Of a stretch of 64,000 nt of DNA, positions 1-10,175 are shown one piece after another. Position 1 is the stretch's first letter. Every line of letters starts with the position of its first letter. The stretch comes from Sulfurimicrobium sp. (GTDB lineage Bacteria > Pseudomonadota > Gammaproteobacteria > Burkholderiales > Sulfuricellaceae): NCBI GenBank assembly GCA_030652035.1, contig JAUSBJ010000035.1:248001-312000 (forward strand). Reading direction: 5' to 3'. The notes beneath the pieces are model-generated. The model ran no database searches. It was not told where the DNA came from and saw only the letters and a list, made by a program, of their open reading frames with translations. The position numbers and the translations under genes are program-made.

Positions 1-455
1 TTGAGCGTGGCTGGCGACGACAAGGCATAAACCAGCGCCAGGGCGTCATAGGCGACCTTCGCTACCGCGACTCCCTTACTTGACGCCTTCACCGTAACCT
101 TGTCGGACTGCAAGGTGAGGCCACCGAGGCTGCGGCCATACCAGACCGACTGCGAGATACTGGAACGGGCCGGCTTACCCAACGTCGCTGTGTCGGCATC
201 CTCGAACATCAACTCCTCGGTGACTGTCACCACCGTGGTGCCCTGGGCAGAAAGCGATCCTGCCGAACAGATGGTGTCGGTGATGCTGACGTTGTCCGAT
301 TTATAGACGAGGATGTAGGCGGTTTCGCCCGGACTGAACGAACTGCGTCCACTGTTCAAACCTTGGGGCCGCGTGTCGACCTCAGCCGACAAATGGCCGG
401 CAGCATCCGAACCGTCCGGGTTGCCGAATTGAACACGAATAGTGGCATTGGCCAT
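1..455 (-). CDS. Phage tail/virion-associated protein, 3'-truncated at the window edge
   Basis: Open frame on minus strand from ATG at 455 (MANATIRVQFGNPDGSDAAGHLSAEVDTRPQG...) to the left edge without a stop; absent from the ORF track because it runs off the end. Confidence 0.6.
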   Translation of the reverse strand, partial: MANATIRVQFGNPDGSDAAGHLSAEVDTRPQGLNSGRSSFSPGETAYILVYKSDNVSITDTICSAGSLSAQGTTVVTVTEELMFEDADTATLGKPARSSISQSVWYGRSLGGLTLQSDKVTVKASSKGVAVAKVAYDALALVYALSSPATL

Positions 456-464
456 GAAATTTCC

Positions 465-2000
465 TTAACTATCGACCAGCACGAACTGGACTTCTTCATC
501 GATGGAGAGCGCCACCCGCCAGTCGAGCGAGGTGGTGGTGTAGGTGACGGCAAGCAGGCTGTAGCCAGCAGTGGCCGCCACGAGGTTCTGCCCGTCAGCG
601 ATCACGGTCCCGAGATCGGTGTGCTGCCAGATCGCGCTGACGATGGCTGCCACCGGATAACGTGTGCTCGTCCGTCCCTCGACGAACTCGACCGTCTCGG
701 TTTCCGTGCGGGTGACTTCGCCTAGGCTGGCGATGACCGTCGCCGTATGCCCGGTATGGGTCAGCACTACGGGCCGCGTCGTCGCCAGGTAGGCGCGAAT
801 CGTGCCCCGATTGGCATCGTCTGGGTCAGGAACGTACTCGACCCGATCAGACGACGAACCGGATGCGCCATCCTCGTTGGCGATGGTCTCCCGGTTGTAT
901 CCCCGCGATGGGGCGATCTGCGAACGCGCGGACATCACATCCGCGTCGAACAGACTCTGGGTGACTGCCACTGTCCCATACTGCGGAATGCTTACCGGGT
1001 GCCGGCGGCGGCATACCACCGATCCGTCCGGGTTGCTCTCGACGATGCCGCCGATGGCCGCGACGATGTTCCGAGCTGCTGCCAGAGGTGTGACACCTTC
1101 CAGCATCAGCCGGCCAGCCGGAATGATCCAGTTCGGCAATTGCCAGGTGACCGGCCCGATCAGCGATTCCACGCTGGCCTCGGCGGATACCGCACCGGGT
1201 TGGTAGAAGCGGATCGTTCCGGCAAACGGCGCATCGAGCAGCGCCAGGGGTGAAACCGCCGACACTTCACAGCGTTGATCGGCTACCGACTCTCGCGAGA
1301 GCGTCTTGCCGTCCACCACCAGCACGAAGTTTTCCAGGCCCAAGGTGAGTGTGATCGTGTCGCCAATGCCAATGGCTGCGAAATCCGCCAGTTCCGCGAC
1401 CTCGACTTGCGCGATCCAGACCGGACTCTCCTCGTCGCAGGACAGCGTCGCCTGCACAATCCGCATCGTGTGACCGTTCCACGTGAGTTCCGGGCTGTTT
1501 ACCACGGCCTGCAGTCGCGCATCACTGAGCAATGACCAGGATGCAGTCAGCCGCTTGGCGACAGGATTCATGTCGGTGATGTCGTACCCGAGAACGTGAC
1601 GGGTTGCGGCCTGCTGCGTCAGCCAGTACGGAAAGCGCATCGACCGCCGGTTGGCTCCAAGATCGGAATACACCGTGACGTGACGAGCCCGGGTTTGATG
1701 CACGTCACCGTAGGGCAGTGCGGCTTGTCGACGGTGCTGGCGCATGTCCCCATAGAGGGCTCGACTCGAACCTTCCAGGCGCAGTCCATACTGGGCCTGA
1801 TGGTTGAGCGCGAACCGTATCGACCAGGCCTCGGTGTGATGCCACGCCTTGACCCGCGTCAGATCCCAGGGAGTGGCATTCGCCACGAAGACTTCGGTCT
1901 TGCCCCATGCGGAAACGAACCGACGCTTGAGTACGGTCGGGCCGGAATCTGCATACAGTCCCGCCCCTAGCGTAATGGCGAGCGAAATGCCGAGGGTCAT
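465..2000 (-). CDS. Phage tail protein, hypothetical
   Basis: 511-aa ORF in contiguous minus-strand tail operon, overlaps next ORF by 4 nt. Confidence 0.7.
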   Translation of the reverse strand: MTLGISLAITLGAGLYADSGPTVLKRRFVSAWGKTEVFVANATPWDLTRVKAWHHTEAWSIRFALNHQAQYGLRLEGSSRALYGDMRQHRRQAALPYGDVHQTRARHVTVYSDLGANRRSMRFPYWLTQQAATRHVLGYDITDMNPVAKRLTASWSLLSDARLQAVVNSPELTWNGHTMRIVQATLSCDEESPVWIAQVEVAELADFAAIGIGDTITLTLGLENFVLVVDGKTLSRESVADQRCEVSAVSPLALLDAPFAGTIRFYQPGAVSAEASVESLIGPVTWQLPNWIIPAGRLMLEGVTPLAAARNIVAAIGGIVESNPDGSVVCRRRHPVSIPQYGTVAVTQSLFDADVMSARSQIAPSRGYNRETIANEDGASGSSSDRVEYVPDPDDANRGTIRAYLATTRPVVLTHTGHTATVIASLGEVTRTETETVEFVEGRTSTRYPVAAIVSAIWQHTDLGTVIADGQNLVAATAGYSLLAVTYTTTSLDWRVALSIDEEVQFVLVDS

Positions 2001-2869
2001 GGCGGCTCAGGTGATTGGGTGTCGGGATCGGCAAACTGGGCAGGGGCCGGCACGGCATAGGGCTGATCCCACTCATCGCCGATCATGGCGATCCAGCCGG
2101 GCACGACGATCTCCTCCTGCGCGTAACCATCGGTCAGAATCAGAATCTCGTTGAACTCGCCAAGAATGCACGCACTGATACCGCCATCCCGATTTGGAAA
2201 CTGCGGTACTGCCATCTTGGGTAGCGGCGATCCTGAGTGGCGCTTGCCGTTGAAATCCCATCCCTCCCCGAAGGGCGACCATGTGCCTGTCCAGGAAGTG
2301 GAATTGATTGTTCCATCTTCACGCCGGGCATAGGCCGGTTCCCAATCGCCCCATCCATCCCAGATGCCATACCGGGCGCACAGCCCTTGGTGAGTGTCGG
2401 ACGGATAGCGCCGCGAGGTCGCGCCGGCATAGGCGAAGCGCATGGAGATGCCCGTGGCACTCCCTGCATCCACGGTGGTGCCGTGCATCCACCACCAGCC
2501 AGCCACGCCGTCGGCAGCAAACCAGATCGTGATTTCAGCCGACGGATTTCCCATCCAGGCAGAATGCAAGATGGTGTAGCTGTGGGCGTAGGCATCCGGA
2601 TCGAGATAGTTGTTGCCGTAGACCGGATAGGCGAGGATCACCCCGTAAGGCTCCTGATCCCGGAAGCTGAACGCCCAGTGAGGAATGTCATCATTGGCGG
2701 TTCCTGCCGGCGATCCCATTCGGATGAAGTCCACGCCATCGACGGTGTCCAGCAGCACGTTGAACCCGGCACTCGCCACGAATGTTTTGAGATACCCGAA
2801 CAGAGTTTGCACGGTGGAGTTGTCGAAAGTGCCGGCAGGAAAGGTTTTCTTGAAACCGACCCGGGCCAT
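1997..2869 (-). CDS. Phage virion protein, hypothetical
   Basis: 290-aa ORF, overlapping junctions with both neighbours. Confidence 0.7.
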   Translation of the reverse strand: MARVGFKKTFPAGTFDNSTVQTLFGYLKTFVASAGFNVLLDTVDGVDFIRMGSPAGTANDDIPHWAFSFRDQEPYGVILAYPVYGNNYLDPDAYAHSYTILHSAWMGNPSAEITIWFAADGVAGWWWMHGTTVDAGSATGISMRFAYAGATSRRYPSDTHQGLCARYGIWDGWGDWEPAYARREDGTINSTSWTGTWSPFGEGWDFNGKRHSGSPLPKMAVPQFPNRDGGISACILGEFNEILILTDGYAQEEIVVPGWIAMIGDEWDQPYAVPAPAQFADPDTQSPEPP

Positions 2870-3879
2870 TACGCGCTCTCCCCATGGATGGCGAGCGAGG
2901 CGTAGTCGTTTGCCAGACTAAACGTCCCTGCCGGCACTTGTCGGCGATACCAGACTGGAATCGCGGCGGGCTGCGTCGCAAAGGTCACGGTGTCGTTTTG
3001 CTGGAAGGTGCCGCTCCAGCACAAGGCCTTGATCGTGAAATATGGTGTGCCGGTTGCGGGATTCGTGGGGGCGTAATCGGCACTCGTCGAACCGGCAGAG
3101 GGCAGCATGCCGACGGTGTTGCCGGAAACCGTGTAGGTGTTTGTGCTGTTGAATGTCAGCGTCCAGTTCTCCTCTATCGCGCCCTTGTTGTGTGCGACGA
3201 GGTTGCCGATCGTGGCGGAATCAAAGATGCCGCCCATACTCGTCACTGCCACGCCCGACCAAGCGGCCACTACGCTCGGAATTGCATAGACGCTCGACAC
3301 CAAGGTGTTCGCGGTAGCGTAGCCGTTGGAAAGCGCAGTCGAAAGATCCACCGTGGCGAAATCCGGCCCGTAGGTGATGGCGGCCACGCTCACCCATTCT
3401 TCGTTACCTGCACCGCCAGTGCTGGGCCGATCCGAGATGCGCAGCAAGTCGCCCACGCGGATCGGCTGCAGACTGGTGTATTGCCCGTTGTGCTCGCAGG
3501 CCACCTGAATCTGGGCGGATCCACCGACGACGGGCGCGTAGAGCGTGCCGATGCCGTAGGGACGATTAGCGATCTGATCCTCGGTATCGGTCTGGGTGCC
3601 TGGTTGAAACACCACGAAGTCGCCAGCAGGTGTCAGGGCATCGAGGAACAGGCGGGTGTTCAAGAGCGCCACGTCCTGCGCGCTGTTGATGTGCACGAAG
3701 GCCTTGCGCCACTTCACTGCACCGGCCAGTCGCTCGGACTGCGAGACATCCGGGAATAAATTGTTTTTCACTCCGGACACCAGTTGCGAGAACGCCATCC
3801 GGCCACCATTCTGGGCGGGGATGACATCCGACATCAAAGTGGCGGGTCGCCAGACGATTTCATTATCAAGAATAGGCAT
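2869..3879 (-). CDS. Phage structural protein, hypothetical
   Basis: 336-aa ORF in tail operon. Confidence 0.7.
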   Translation of the reverse strand: MPILDNEIVWRPATLMSDVIPAQNGGRMAFSQLVSGVKNNLFPDVSQSERLAGAVKWRKAFVHINSAQDVALLNTRLFLDALTPAGDFVVFQPGTQTDTEDQIANRPYGIGTLYAPVVGGSAQIQVACEHNGQYTSLQPIRVGDLLRISDRPSTGGAGNEEWVSVAAITYGPDFATVDLSTALSNGYATANTLVSSVYAIPSVVAAWSGVAVTSMGGIFDSATIGNLVAHNKGAIEENWTLTFNSTNTYTVSGNTVGMLPSAGSTSADYAPTNPATGTPYFTIKALCWSGTFQQNDTVTFATQPAAIPVWYRRQVPAGTFSLANDYASLAIHGESA

Positions 3880-3889
3880 GGTGTTCCTT

Positions 3890-4270
3890 TTAAACGGTCA
3901 TGAGCTTGATGGTGGCGAGATAGAAGTCGCCGGGTTGCGGATTAGCCAGGGATACCAGCGGCTTCGCATCGAAAGCCGGTGCGTCGTGATGGCGGAACAT
4001 CACCTGATAGGTCTGCCCTCGCAGGCTCAAGGTGTAGACACCACCAGGACTTGCTGCCCGCAGTGTCAGGGCTTCGATCTGGCTGCGCGTCAGCCACCCT
4101 GCATCGGATTCGGACTCCAGCGTGACCGGTAGCCCACCAGAGATCTGCCCGTAAAACACCACCAGCGAGCCATCGAGGGTGCGGCGCACGGTCTGTGCAA
4201 CCGAGGCAGTCGCCCATTCGTCAGACCAAAGGAGACTCACCGGCAGTGAAATGCCGTCGAGAACGATCAT
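3890..4270 (-). CDS. Phage tail protein, hypothetical
   Basis: 126-aa ORF in tail operon. Confidence 0.65.
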   Translation of the reverse strand: MIVLDGISLPVSLLWSDEWATASVAQTVRRTLDGSLVVFYGQISGGLPVTLESESDAGWLTRSQIEALTLRAASPGGVYTLSLRGQTYQVMFRHHDAPAFDAKPLVSLANPQPGDFYLATIKLMTV

Positions 4271-4280
4271 TGGTTTTCTC

Positions 4281-6575
4281 CTACCAGTAGCCCATCAACA
4301 TCACGTCGACGGTGTCGGCGCTGTTTGATTCCTTGATCAAGGTGAGCGCGTGGATGTAGCCGGGCCGATCGTCAATCGGCTGATTCTCGAACCACCACAT
4401 GACGTTGGTCGTCAGGAACGGTTTTTTGAGCGCCGTGTATTGGAAATTGCGCCATTCAGAAGCCGGCGCTCGTGGTCGGAGGTAGGTGTCGACGAGATAG
4501 GTTTCGAGTTCGTCGGCACTGCCGCCGGGCCAGGCATCGAACACCGTCACCCACTTCTGATAGTAGGGCGACCACATCGGCCTGCCTGCCGCGACATTCA
4601 GCGTGAGCGTTCGCCCATAACGCCCAATCGCAGTCTGCAGATCAAGTCCGATGGTCATCTGCCCGCTGCGCAGATCCCAGACATCCGGGTTGGACCCAAT
4701 CTTGTATTCCACCGACCACTCAAAAAAACCAAGGAATGGCACCTGATCGAAATAGGTCGGATAGGTCACGCCAAAGCGCGGGTCAATTATCGACGTCACT
4801 TCCGCCCCTGGTGCCTTGTGTGCCGGCATCGTCATCAGGAGCCGGTTGGTATCCACGGTCGAGTCCCAGGAACTGTGCCAGACCTTGTCACCATTTTCGA
4901 GATACCCGGCAAGAAGGAATGCGTACTGCTCGGGGTTGCTGGAAATCTTGTATCCCGGCGGCGGCCATGACCCGATATTGGGGTTCGGCCCGCCTGGCCA
5001 TCCACCATAGATGCCGTCGGCGCACTGATTCAGAGGGGCCGGATAGGCTTCCTGGGCGATATACATTCGCCAGTGCATATCCAGCAAAGGCCAATCGCCG
5101 TCGTGAACAATCTGCATGGGGACCAAGATGCTGATCGTGTCGCTCTCCGAATACGCCGCCAGATTGCGCACGACCCACATGGTCGGCATGTAAAAGTTCA
5201 TCACATTATTCTGCCAACTGGTGCGATCTCCGATGCCGGACAGAAATGGCGTCACGATGCAGGCAGCAAAGTGTAGTTCATTGACCACCTTGATTTTGAA
5301 CAGCACTCCAAAACCAGGAACCGGCTCGACACCGACGATCCGGAATGAGGCCTTGGTAGCGCCAACGGTGTGCACCGTGATGGTTTCGTCACAACTGGCG
5401 ATACACTGGCTCACGCCCGGCACATAGGGTGTGGTCATCAATGGGGTGATAGACGAGAAGCCGCTTTCCATCTGTACACCGTTGTAGAGTACGCTGACCG
5501 CTGTCGGCAGGCGCTTGAAGTCATAGACGCAGACCCTGTGGTACCAAGAACCATCGGCTTCACTGAAGGACCCAAGATCATTGGGGATGTAGTCCCAGAA
5601 AGTGTGCTCGGCGCTGTAGCCTCCAAGTCCGACCGGGTTCCAGCCGACATCAGTTTCCAGCCATCGCTCGACCACCCAGCTCTGATCGCTTTCGATGTGG
5701 GTGTATTCGATGAAGATGTGCCAACCCTGGCCGCGCTGCCCTTCCGGCGCATTCCAGTTGAAGGGCGCCGATGTCTGCACCTGTAGTGATCCGATATTGA
5801 ACGTTTCGCTGCGAAGCAGCAGGTTGGCCGGCGGGGCCGGGTTGCTGATCGTTTTGAAGCTCACCCAGTGATCGAATACCTTTTTGCTTCGCACTTTAGC
5901 TTCCATATGGAAGTAGTTCTGCACGCTGGAGAGTGACCAGCCATTGAGCGACCAGGCGATGAATACCTTGGAGCCTTCCCATGGCCCGATGCCCTTCCAG
6001 TACGTGTCCGAGTAGTTGGATGTGAACTCGACGACTGTGTTTTGTGGGTAGTAGTTGATCCCCAATTTGTCCACTTTGTGCAGAAAGTGGAATGGGATCT
6101 TCGGCCACGTTGTCGGGTCCGATCCCGGTGTACAGGGGGGCGGTGGTGTCGGCCCAGAGCCCGGCGCGAATGACACGGAAAGACGTGCCGCGATGCCAGC
6201 AGATGCCGATTCGTCGTGAGCAATGCCGCTGCCGGCAAGGCGACTCGACACCGCCAGGCGCATGCCGGATTTGGGCTCCGATTGACTGCTGTAACGACCG
6301 GCCTCGCAGCTTGACCATTGCTGGTACTGCTGCTGATAGGCGGCGTTGGCGATGCGCTGCTGCTCGTTGCTGAGATACCAGGGACGGTTGTTCCACGGAA
6401 AGCGCTCTATCCATTGGTAGAGATCCCGGTCGCAGAGATTCATCATGGCGTAGAAGTCGGGCCACAGGCAGACGAAGAATCGCATCAGAGCACTCGCTTG
6501 CGACGGCGAACCGTCCACGACGGGCGGCGAGTCGGGCGTGCCCGGCACGATCACTGGCGACTCTGCTTTCATCAC
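4281..6575 (-). CDS. Large tryptophan-rich phage structural protein, function unknown
   Basis: 764-aa ORF immediately downstream of the tape measure gene. Confidence 0.7.
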   Translation of the reverse strand: MMKAESPVIVPGTPDSPPVVDGSPSQASALMRFFVCLWPDFYAMMNLCDRDLYQWIERFPWNNRPWYLSNEQQRIANAAYQQQYQQWSSCEAGRYSSQSEPKSGMRLAVSSRLAGSGIAHDESASAGIAARLSVSFAPGSGPTPPPPCTPGSDPTTWPKIPFHFLHKVDKLGINYYPQNTVVEFTSNYSDTYWKGIGPWEGSKVFIAWSLNGWSLSSVQNYFHMEAKVRSKKVFDHWVSFKTISNPAPPANLLLRSETFNIGSLQVQTSAPFNWNAPEGQRGQGWHIFIEYTHIESDQSWVVERWLETDVGWNPVGLGGYSAEHTFWDYIPNDLGSFSEADGSWYHRVCVYDFKRLPTAVSVLYNGVQMESGFSSITPLMTTPYVPGVSQCIASCDETITVHTVGATKASFRIVGVEPVPGFGVLFKIKVVNELHFAACIVTPFLSGIGDRTSWQNNVMNFYMPTMWVVRNLAAYSESDTISILVPMQIVHDGDWPLLDMHWRMYIAQEAYPAPLNQCADGIYGGWPGGPNPNIGSWPPPGYKISSNPEQYAFLLAGYLENGDKVWHSSWDSTVDTNRLLMTMPAHKAPGAEVTSIIDPRFGVTYPTYFDQVPFLGFFEWSVEYKIGSNPDVWDLRSGQMTIGLDLQTAIGRYGRTLTLNVAAGRPMWSPYYQKWVTVFDAWPGGSADELETYLVDTYLRPRAPASEWRNFQYTALKKPFLTTNVMWWFENQPIDDRPGYIHALTLIKESNSADTVDVMLMGYW

Positions 6576-9532
6576 AGCCCCCTGGAGAGTTCGCGCAGCG
6601 CCTGCGCCAGTTGCATCGCTGTTTCCCGCGACGACTGTACGGTGTGCGGTTTCCCTCCTACGTGGAAGCGCAGGTCGACAACATCACGTGTCGGCGCAGG
6701 CGAGGACCCAGCCACCATTGCCGATTGCGCGATGGCATGGGACACTGCGCCGCCAGCGGCGAAGCGCGGCATGGACGGCAGAAATCCGGCATTGAGCGCC
6801 GCGAAGAAGCCCTCGCCGAATTTTCTGACACTCGCAGCCCGAATCACAAACTCGCCCTGGGACAAGAGCGCGGGCACCGAATCCGAGGTTTCCGTGCCCG
6901 GGCCGAAGATGCGGCCGGACATACGCTTGAATCCATCAGTGAGGGCTTGCCCGCCCTCGGCCAATTTCTGGATCAGGCCACCCTGAGCATTGGTATAGAC
7001 CTTCGTCACATAGATGGTGTGCGTGCTACTGGTCGGCCGCATGAGTTCCGAAACAGCGGACTGGTACTGCGACATATCGGGCCGGGGTGTGTGAGTCGCC
7101 TCGGTCGGTGCCGAGAGCGCGATTTTGGCGTCCTGCACGAACGAGGCCAGTTGCGCCCGAGGCTGGTCGAACGAGGCCATCGTCGGGATAGTCACGCCGG
7201 CGCCGGAGAGCGTGCTCTTCAAGGTGCCGATATCCGCGATCACCTTGCTGGTGTCGACCTCGACCTTGGCCATCAGGGCGAGATTGTTCGTGTCGTCCTT
7301 CAGTTTCGCCAGGGAGGCTTCCGCTTCCTTGGTATCGGCCTGAATCTTGGTAATCAACTGCAGTGCCTCGGTCAGCGCCTTCAACTTTTCGATACCGGTT
7401 TTTGCGGCCTCGATGTCGACGTCGAGCTTCAGCTTGTCCTGCGTCAGCAACTGCTGGCGTAGCTTGCCGAGTTCATCGGATACTGAGGCCAGCGCGCGCT
7501 TGGCTTCATCCGCGCCGAGAGTCGCGTTCGTTGCCGCCAGCTTGTGGGCGTCACCCAATCCCTTTAGCGCAGCATCGGCGATGCCGGCGGACTCCTTGAT
7601 CTGGCCGATGGCAGTAGCAGCGGCCTGCGCATCCGTCACCACGGTCTGCGTCATTGCCTTACCGTTTTGCTCGACCTGCTTGGTGACAGCGGATGCCGAG
7701 CGTTCGGCGAGCGCGATCGATTCCTCGGCGAGTTTCCGGGCCTGTTCGAAGTTGCCGGCAGCCAAGGCAGCACGTGCCTGCGCCTGCTTCTCGTCAATCT
7801 GGCGCAGCCGATCTTGATAGGCCGCATATTCGTCCATGCCCTTGCGGGACAGTTCGCGAATGCGATCCTCGACCGAGAGGCGCAGATTCAGCCGGGCCTC
7901 ATCGGCGGCTTTGGCTGCAGCAAGATGGCGTTGCTCCTCGGCGATCAGCCGGTCGACGGTGCTGCGATAGGCCGACTCCAGTTGGCTGTAGATGGCAATC
8001 CGGGCCTCGACTGCCTGGCGCTCGATAGCCTGCACGTCCTGTCCTGCAGCACGGGCCAAGGCGATGGCCTGGCCGTAGGTGGTTTTCCAGGCAGACTCCA
8101 TCTGCTTGGAACCGGCTTCCACCGCCGCGAGCTTCTCGCGCTCAGCGGCGAGCAGGGATTGTGTCGACTCACGGATGGCAGCCGATTCGGAACGCGCCGC
8201 GTTCTGTGCTGCAGCTTCCTCCCGCTTGTAGTTGGACTCGATCTCGGCAACACGCGCGTCCCAGATCGTTTTGATGTCCGCGGCGACCTGCTTGTAGCTG
8301 GCAGATAACTGCTTGACGGTCTCGGCGGCCTTCTTGGTTTCTTCATCCAGCGATTTTCGGATGGCTTCACCAGCTTGGGTCGCCGCGCCCCCGATGGCGC
8401 GCAGGGCATCGGCGGTACCGGGCAACGCCGCTTTCAATCGTTCGGCGGCTTGCGCGGCCAGCGCCATCTGTGTTTTGACGGAGATCGTTCCGGTGCTGGC
8501 TAATTCATCCAACGCTGCCGACAACTGCTTCAACGCCGCTTGATTGCGGGCCATCTGGTCGATAGCGCGATCGGTTTCGCGAATATCCTGCACCATCTTG
8601 ACGAGGCCGCGCCCCATCTCCCACACGGCGACTGCCGCCAGTACTGGCAGGAAGCGCATGAACGCCGCTTTGAGGACATTCACCGATTCAAGTAGCTTGG
8701 CCAGGGCTGCCACCCCTTTGACGGCCAACGCAGCAACGAGGATTTCCCCGAGCAACCGCACAGCAGTCATGATTTCTTCACCATGACTGGCGAGCGCTAC
8801 CAGCGCGTCGGCCAATTTCTGCAAGGCCGGCAATGCGGCCTCGGCCACTTTCATGGCGATGCCGTGCAGCGCCTGCTTGACCGTGTCCATCGTGTCGTTG
8901 AATTTCTCAGCAGCACGCGCCGTGTTGCCGCTGATCTCGAGGCCCAGTTCCTTGAACTTCTGCCGGAGTTCCTCGATGCCGGCACGGCCCTGGTTCAGAA
9001 ACGGGATCAACTCGACGCCGCTCTTGCCGAACAGTTTTACGGCCAGCGCAGACTTCTCGGCCCCGTCGGGCATGGCGGCAAAGGCGTCGGCCAGATCGAG
9101 CAGCACGTCCTCAGTGGGGCGCAACTGTCCTGCCGCATTCGTGGCCGACACGCCCAGGCGAGCGAATAACTCGACTTGCTCCTTCGAACCGCCCGCCGCC
9201 TCGACCATCGCGGTCGAGAGCTTCTTGATGCCGGTCGCCAAGCCTTCCAATGTGGTTCCGGCCTGCTCGGCGATGGGTTTCAGCAGCGACAAGGACTCGA
9301 CGGAGATCCCGGTTTTTTGCGAGAGCTTGGCCAGGTTGTCTGCGGTTTCAAGCGCGTGCTTGCCTGCTGCGATCATGCCCGCGAGCGAGAATGCCGCCCC
9401 GAGACCCGCCAGCAGACCGCTGACCTTGCTTGCCGCACTCGATAAACCTTCCAGGTTGCCCTTGACGGAGTCGAATGCCTGCCGGGTCTGGTCGACGGCA
9501 GTAATCAGAATCTGTGCGCGTTCAGAGGCCAT
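6572..9532 (-). CDS. Phage tail tape measure protein
   Basis: 986 aa, extensive alpha-helical/coiled-coil composition, N-terminal TMP-like region (LSQKTGISVESLSLL), position after tail chaperone genes. Confidence 0.9.
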   Translation of the reverse strand: MASERAQILITAVDQTRQAFDSVKGNLEGLSSAASKVSGLLAGLGAAFSLAGMIAAGKHALETADNLAKLSQKTGISVESLSLLKPIAEQAGTTLEGLATGIKKLSTAMVEAAGGSKEQVELFARLGVSATNAAGQLRPTEDVLLDLADAFAAMPDGAEKSALAVKLFGKSGVELIPFLNQGRAGIEELRQKFKELGLEISGNTARAAEKFNDTMDTVKQALHGIAMKVAEAALPALQKLADALVALASHGEEIMTAVRLLGEILVAALAVKGVAALAKLLESVNVLKAAFMRFLPVLAAVAVWEMGRGLVKMVQDIRETDRAIDQMARNQAALKQLSAALDELASTGTISVKTQMALAAQAAERLKAALPGTADALRAIGGAATQAGEAIRKSLDEETKKAAETVKQLSASYKQVAADIKTIWDARVAEIESNYKREEAAAQNAARSESAAIRESTQSLLAAEREKLAAVEAGSKQMESAWKTTYGQAIALARAAGQDVQAIERQAVEARIAIYSQLESAYRSTVDRLIAEEQRHLAAAKAADEARLNLRLSVEDRIRELSRKGMDEYAAYQDRLRQIDEKQAQARAALAAGNFEQARKLAEESIALAERSASAVTKQVEQNGKAMTQTVVTDAQAAATAIGQIKESAGIADAALKGLGDAHKLAATNATLGADEAKRALASVSDELGKLRQQLLTQDKLKLDVDIEAAKTGIEKLKALTEALQLITKIQADTKEAEASLAKLKDDTNNLALMAKVEVDTSKVIADIGTLKSTLSGAGVTIPTMASFDQPRAQLASFVQDAKIALSAPTEATHTPRPDMSQYQSAVSELMRPTSSTHTIYVTKVYTNAQGGLIQKLAEGGQALTDGFKRMSGRIFGPGTETSDSVPALLSQGEFVIRAASVRKFGEGFFAALNAGFLPSMPRFAAGGAVSHAIAQSAMVAGSSPAPTRDVVDLRFHVGGKPHTVQSSRETAMQLAQALRELSRGL

Positions 9533-10175
9533 TGGCAGAGAGTTGCTTAAGAATGGAGGTGGAGAGCATGGGCAAGTTCGCCTGCACCACGCCAGGAAGG
9601 TCGAACCTTCCGCTCAGGATCACGCTGGACACCAGTACGGCGATGGGAATTTCCTGGCCGCGCTTGATGGATTTGGCACCCGTGCGGACCCGCTCGGCAC
9701 GCTTAAACCGGCGCAACTCGGCGGCGTTCTCCTTGATGTTTTCCGCCATCAGAATCACCTTTCCGTTTTTATGGATGAAGAAGGCGTTGCCGGAGCGCAT
9801 CAGACCGTCAATCACGCGCTGGAATGCCTTGCGACCCATGCGACGGCCTTCCTCGGTGAGCGGGATCAGCATTTTTCCGCTGATGGTGCCGCCCCGGACG
9901 TGGATGCCCAGCCAGGGAATTTTCGAGCCGATGAGGAGTGCCGGGAATTTCTCGGGGCTGCCGGCATAGAGCTTGTGCCGCATCGAATTGAGAAACCCCG
10001 CTTTTCTCACTTTGAACGCTGACTGCATCTTATTTCGAGCGGCATCTACGATTTCCTTACCACCGGTTTTCATGCCGGCCTCAACCGCCTTGCGGATAGC
10101 ACGACGCTTCTCCGGCACCCAACTATCGAGCTGTTTCGGGTCCAGCAAACCGGATGTGGTGAGGGAGAGTTTCAT
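9522..10175 (-). CDS. Phage protein, DUF6441-like
   Basis: 217-aa ORF between the tail chaperone and tape measure genes; ATG overlaps the stop of the frameshift product. Confidence 0.65.
   Translation of the reverse strand: MKLSLTTSGLLDPKQLDSWVPEKRRAIRKAVEAGMKTGGKEIVDAARNKMQSAFKVRKAGFLNSMRHKLYAGSPEKFPALLIGSKIPWLGIHVRGGTISGKMLIPLTEEGRRMGRKAFQRVIDGLMRSGNAFFIHKNGKVILMAENIKENAAELRRFKRAERVRTGAKSIKRGQEIPIAVLVSSVILSGRFDLPGVVQANLPMLSTSILKQLSANGL

Noticed and set aside
8853-10022. 389-aa plus-strand ORF
   Set aside because: Antisense to the tape measure and neighbouring gene, low-complexity Ser/Ala artefact
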